A DNA stretch of 8,653 bases, from positions 1 to 8,653 of the forward strand of contig JACRFF010000250.1 of the NCBI GenBank assembly GCA_016218005.1, read 5' to 3'. The stretch comes from Ignavibacteriales bacterium. Its GTDB lineage: Bacteria > Bacteroidota > Ignavibacteria > UBA10030. The notes beneath the pieces were generated by a model. It ran no database searches. It had not been told where the DNA came from and worked only from the letters and a program-made list of their open reading frames with translations. Within the stretch, counting starts at the first letter, position 1. Every line of letters begins with the position of its first letter. Shown piece by piece: positions 6,708 through 8,653 of this stretch. A program made the position numbers and the translations under genes.

Positions 6708-8653
6708 TTACACCTTCAGACTGACGAAGCTATTAGCTGGGAGCTGATAGCTAATCGCCGTTGACGGATTGAAGGGGTTGGGATAGCTCTGCTCAAGGAC
6801 AAACGCCTGGGGCAGCAAGGACTTGCTGATTTGTTCTGTCTTTGGCTCAGCTTCTTTCCTGAGGCCCTTCGGACTCACGCCTAACTCCAGCCGCGCGAAA
6901 TCTGTCAAGTGTCCATCGGGGTACCGCCCGACAAGCTCCCCAAATACTTCCTTTGCCTTTGAGCTGTCGTTCACAAAGTATCGGTATAGCACTCCCTCTC
7001 TGAATAAAAGCACTTCCTCCAATTCCGTGTTTGGAAATCTGGTCCGTATCTTCTCCATCATCTCCAGCGCTTCATGGTATTTCCCTTCACACACGAGCTC
7101 GTAAACCATCAGCTTTGCAGCGTGTCCACCCAACTCAATCGCTTCGTGCTTCCGCGCAATCAGACCGATAGAGGCAAGACCTTCCTGCCTCTTGCCTGAC
7201 TTCTTGTAACACCGATACAGCAAATGCAAGGAGGTTTTCGCCACCTCTGCCGTCGGGTAGTTCTCCAGAACAAATTCAAATTCCTTCAAAGCCTCCTGAT
7301 ACTTCTCGTCGGCTATAAGTGCTTGCCCACGCCTGCCATGCTCAAGAGCCACCGGGTCATCGTTTGTTGTCGAACCGGTGATCTCCGCCCCCTTGAGGCT
7401 TGCCGCCACTGTAGCCTTTCCTAACCCGCCGCAATTCCAGGTAGGTGTAGTGTAGATCTGTCCCGACCCTTCATGCCATACACCCACCCCCGATAGCCAG
7501 CAGTTCATGATGGCATATATGTCCGGACATGACGAACTTGCCCAAACATCGTAGTCATAGTTATTACTGAACTTGTTATATCCCGGATCTGAGTTCGTCC
7601 CTAACGATGCCCCTGCGTATTGCCGGCAGTCGACGCCGACCCAATTATTGGAAAATACGTTCTGAGCATTATTGCTCAAATATGCCCATGCACCGTCATA
7701 GACAAAGAGCCCGGCGGAGGAGTTATTCTCCAAGGTGTTCCGGTGCAGCTCCGGGCCAGCCTCCGAACCAAAAGAGTAAATCCCATAGGTATTGTTGTAA
7801 ATACGGTTCCCATCAAGATTCGGATACTGGGTGTTATCGAACCAGAAACCTACATAATTGCTATGCACAGAGTTGTTGGAGAAACTCTTACCATCCGCTC
7901 CACTGCACTGAGGTTCATAGATGCCGTAGTTGCAGAAGTCGATCTCGGTATACTCAATGAGATTCGGGCCACCGCATTGATAGGTGATGCCTTTGTAGGC
8001 ATGACTGATGTGGGCGTATTTGATGGTACTGTTCCACGCAGTGCCGGCGTTGAACGTGATTCCCGCCCATAAGCCGGAAGTTCCGCTGCGGTCAAATGTA
8101 ACAGGGCTTGTCGAAGTGCCGACCGCGCTAAGCGTGCCATTAACGGTGAGCGACGTAGAAGGATAAACCGCGATGTTAGCGTTAGGCGATACGGTTAGAG
8201 CAACACCGCTATTGACCGTAATATTTCCCACAACAATGTACCTGCCAGACCAAGTGGTATTTGCCGAGATAGTTCCTGAGACAGTCCTTCCGGCATAGAG
8301 CCAGAAATCCTCAGATGGAACAGAGTATTTGTCCTGATTATCTTTTGCTTTCAATTGATAACGGTAGTACACATCTACGTCACTTGGTAGTCCGGAAGGA
8401 ATTGTCGGGGAGTCCGTAAATGTTGGAGTTGTCAGCAACGAAGAGTTGATTTTTGTATACGATAATGTGCTACCACTGTAATACACGGCTCGATATAGAT
8501 CGTATCCGCCGCCAGTGGTAACATCTGATTCTAAATTCGCTGCCCACGTGACAACGGCTTGATTGTTTGAATTGTACGCGGCAGTGACGGCTTGCGGCTG
8601 GGAAGGAGGTGCATCAATGGGGTTGTTGACATAGATATGCACGCTCACAGAAC
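6708..8653 (-). CDS. Secreted beta-helix/TPR protein, N-terminus outside window and sorting tail truncated by TAA
   Basis: The frame is open from the window edge; the GTG at 8648 is internal (a Ser codon precedes it) and not a credible start. Numbering from 8648: an Fn3-like domain at about 15-118 (Y-D-L-Y-R-A, Y-R-Y-Q-L-K-A-K-D motifs); a right-handed beta-helix (pectin-lyase-like, NosD-like) region at about 125-408 with repeated N-x-I/V-x-x-N and Y/V-G-I/F/V rungs and seven cysteines; TPR-like helices at about 430-590 (K-Y-Q-E-A-L-K-E-F, K-Y-H-E-A-L-E-M-M, A-K-E-V-F-G-E-L-V); and a tail starting at about 614 (V-L-E-Q-S-Y-P-N-P-F-N-P). It stops at TAA 6710-6708 after V-S-L-K-V, losing 53 residues of the tail. 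If the stop is real the product should not be exported correctly. The beta-helix suggests polysaccharide binding or cleavage, but no catalytic residues are identified. Confidence 0.88.
   Translation of the reverse strand, partial: SVSVHIYVNNPIDAPPSQPQAVTAAYNSNNQAVVTWAANLESDVTTGGGYDLYRAVYYSGSTLSYTKINSSLLTTPTFTDSPTIPSGLPSDVDVYYRYQLKAKDNQDKYSVPSEDFWLYAGRTVSGTISANTTWSGRYIVVGNITVNSGVALTVSPNANIAVYPSTSLTVNGTLSAVGTSTSPVTFDRSGTSGLWAGITFNAGTAWNSTIKYAHISHAYKGITYQCGGPNLIEYTEIDFCNYGIYEPQCSGADGKSFSNNSVHSNYVGFWFDNTQYPNLDGNRIYNNTYGIYSFGSEAGPELHRNTLENNSSAGLFVYDGAWAYLSNNAQNVFSNNWVGVDCRQYAGASLGTNSDPGYNKFSNNYDYDVWASSSCPDIYAIMNCWLSGVGVWHEGSGQIYTTPTWNCGGLGKATVAASLKGAEITGSTTNDDPVALEHGRRGQALIADEKYQEALKEFEFVLENYPTAEVAKTSLHLLYRCYKKSGKRQEGLASIGLIARKHEAIELGGHAAKLMVYELVCEGKYHEALEMMEKIRTRFPNTELEEVLLFREGVLYRYFVNDSSKAKEVFGELVGRYPDGHLTDFARLELGVSPKGLRKEAEPKTEQISKSLLPQAFVLEQSYPNPFNPSTAISYQLPANSFVSLKV
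6728..6752. repeat. Heptamer tandem repeat with AGCT at exact 7-base period
   Basis: AGCT occurs at 6728, 6735, 6742 and 6749, exactly 7 bases apart, with variable 3-base spacers. The minus strand encodes the I-S-Y-Q-L-P-A-N-S-F segment of the tail of the beta-helix gene. This is the position equivalent to the ACGTGAA tract in the tail at 4458-4485. It lies about 18 bases upstream, in the reading direction, of the premature TAA. Confidence 0.7.

Noticed and set aside
7620..8072. Plus-strand 150-codon open frame
   Set aside because: Antisense to the beta-helix coding region; no Shine-Dalgarno and no recognisable protein features.

Overview
The window is a block of four genes, all on the minus strand and all encoding large secreted multidomain proteins. 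Three end in the conserved C-terminal sorting tail (N-Y-P-N-P-F-N-P start, then V-L-G-x-x-V, S-G-x-Y-x-Y-R-L and a terminal K-K motif), and the fourth runs off the window inside it. This tail is typical of type IX secretion (T9SS) cargo in the Fibrobacteres-Chlorobi-Bacteroidetes group. With roughly balanced GC, it suggests an Ignavibacteria, Kryptonia, KSB1 or Calditrichota-type bacterium. That placement is inferred from the tail style alone.

In transcription order (high to low coordinates): (1) 8653-6708, a protein with its N-terminus outside the window, carrying Fn3, right-handed beta-helix and TPR-like regions and a sorting tail cut by an in-frame TAA; the rest of the tail stays open to 6546, where its natural TGA overlaps the next ATG. 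(2) 6549-4267, a secreted clan GH-A-like glycoside hydrolase with two SbsA/Big_5-type Ig domains, a beta-rich domain and a complete tail. (3) 4243-2081, an unrecognised secreted protein with an Fn3 domain and complete tail, preceded by a strong Shine-Dalgarno. (4) 2022-1, a paralogue of gene 2 whose frame is open for all 674 codons to the window edge, so its C-terminus is missing.

Spacing is operon-like: a 4-base overlap (if the premature stop is ignored), then gaps of 23 and 58 bases. A plausible joint role is surface or extracellular carbohydrate binding and processing, but no substrate can be read from the sequence. There is no SusC/SusD pair, transporter or regulator in view.

The main oddities are: the premature TAA in gene 1; loss of the predicted acid/base glutamate in gene 2 (Asn-Asn) while paralogue gene 4 keeps Asn-Glu; and short degenerate heptamer tandem repeats in the sorting-tail coding DNA of genes 1 and 2, two of them at the equivalent position of the tail. 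I saw no RNA gene, CRISPR array, insertion sequence or recognisable promoter. The only non-coding stretches are the short gaps and the 158 bases after the premature stop.
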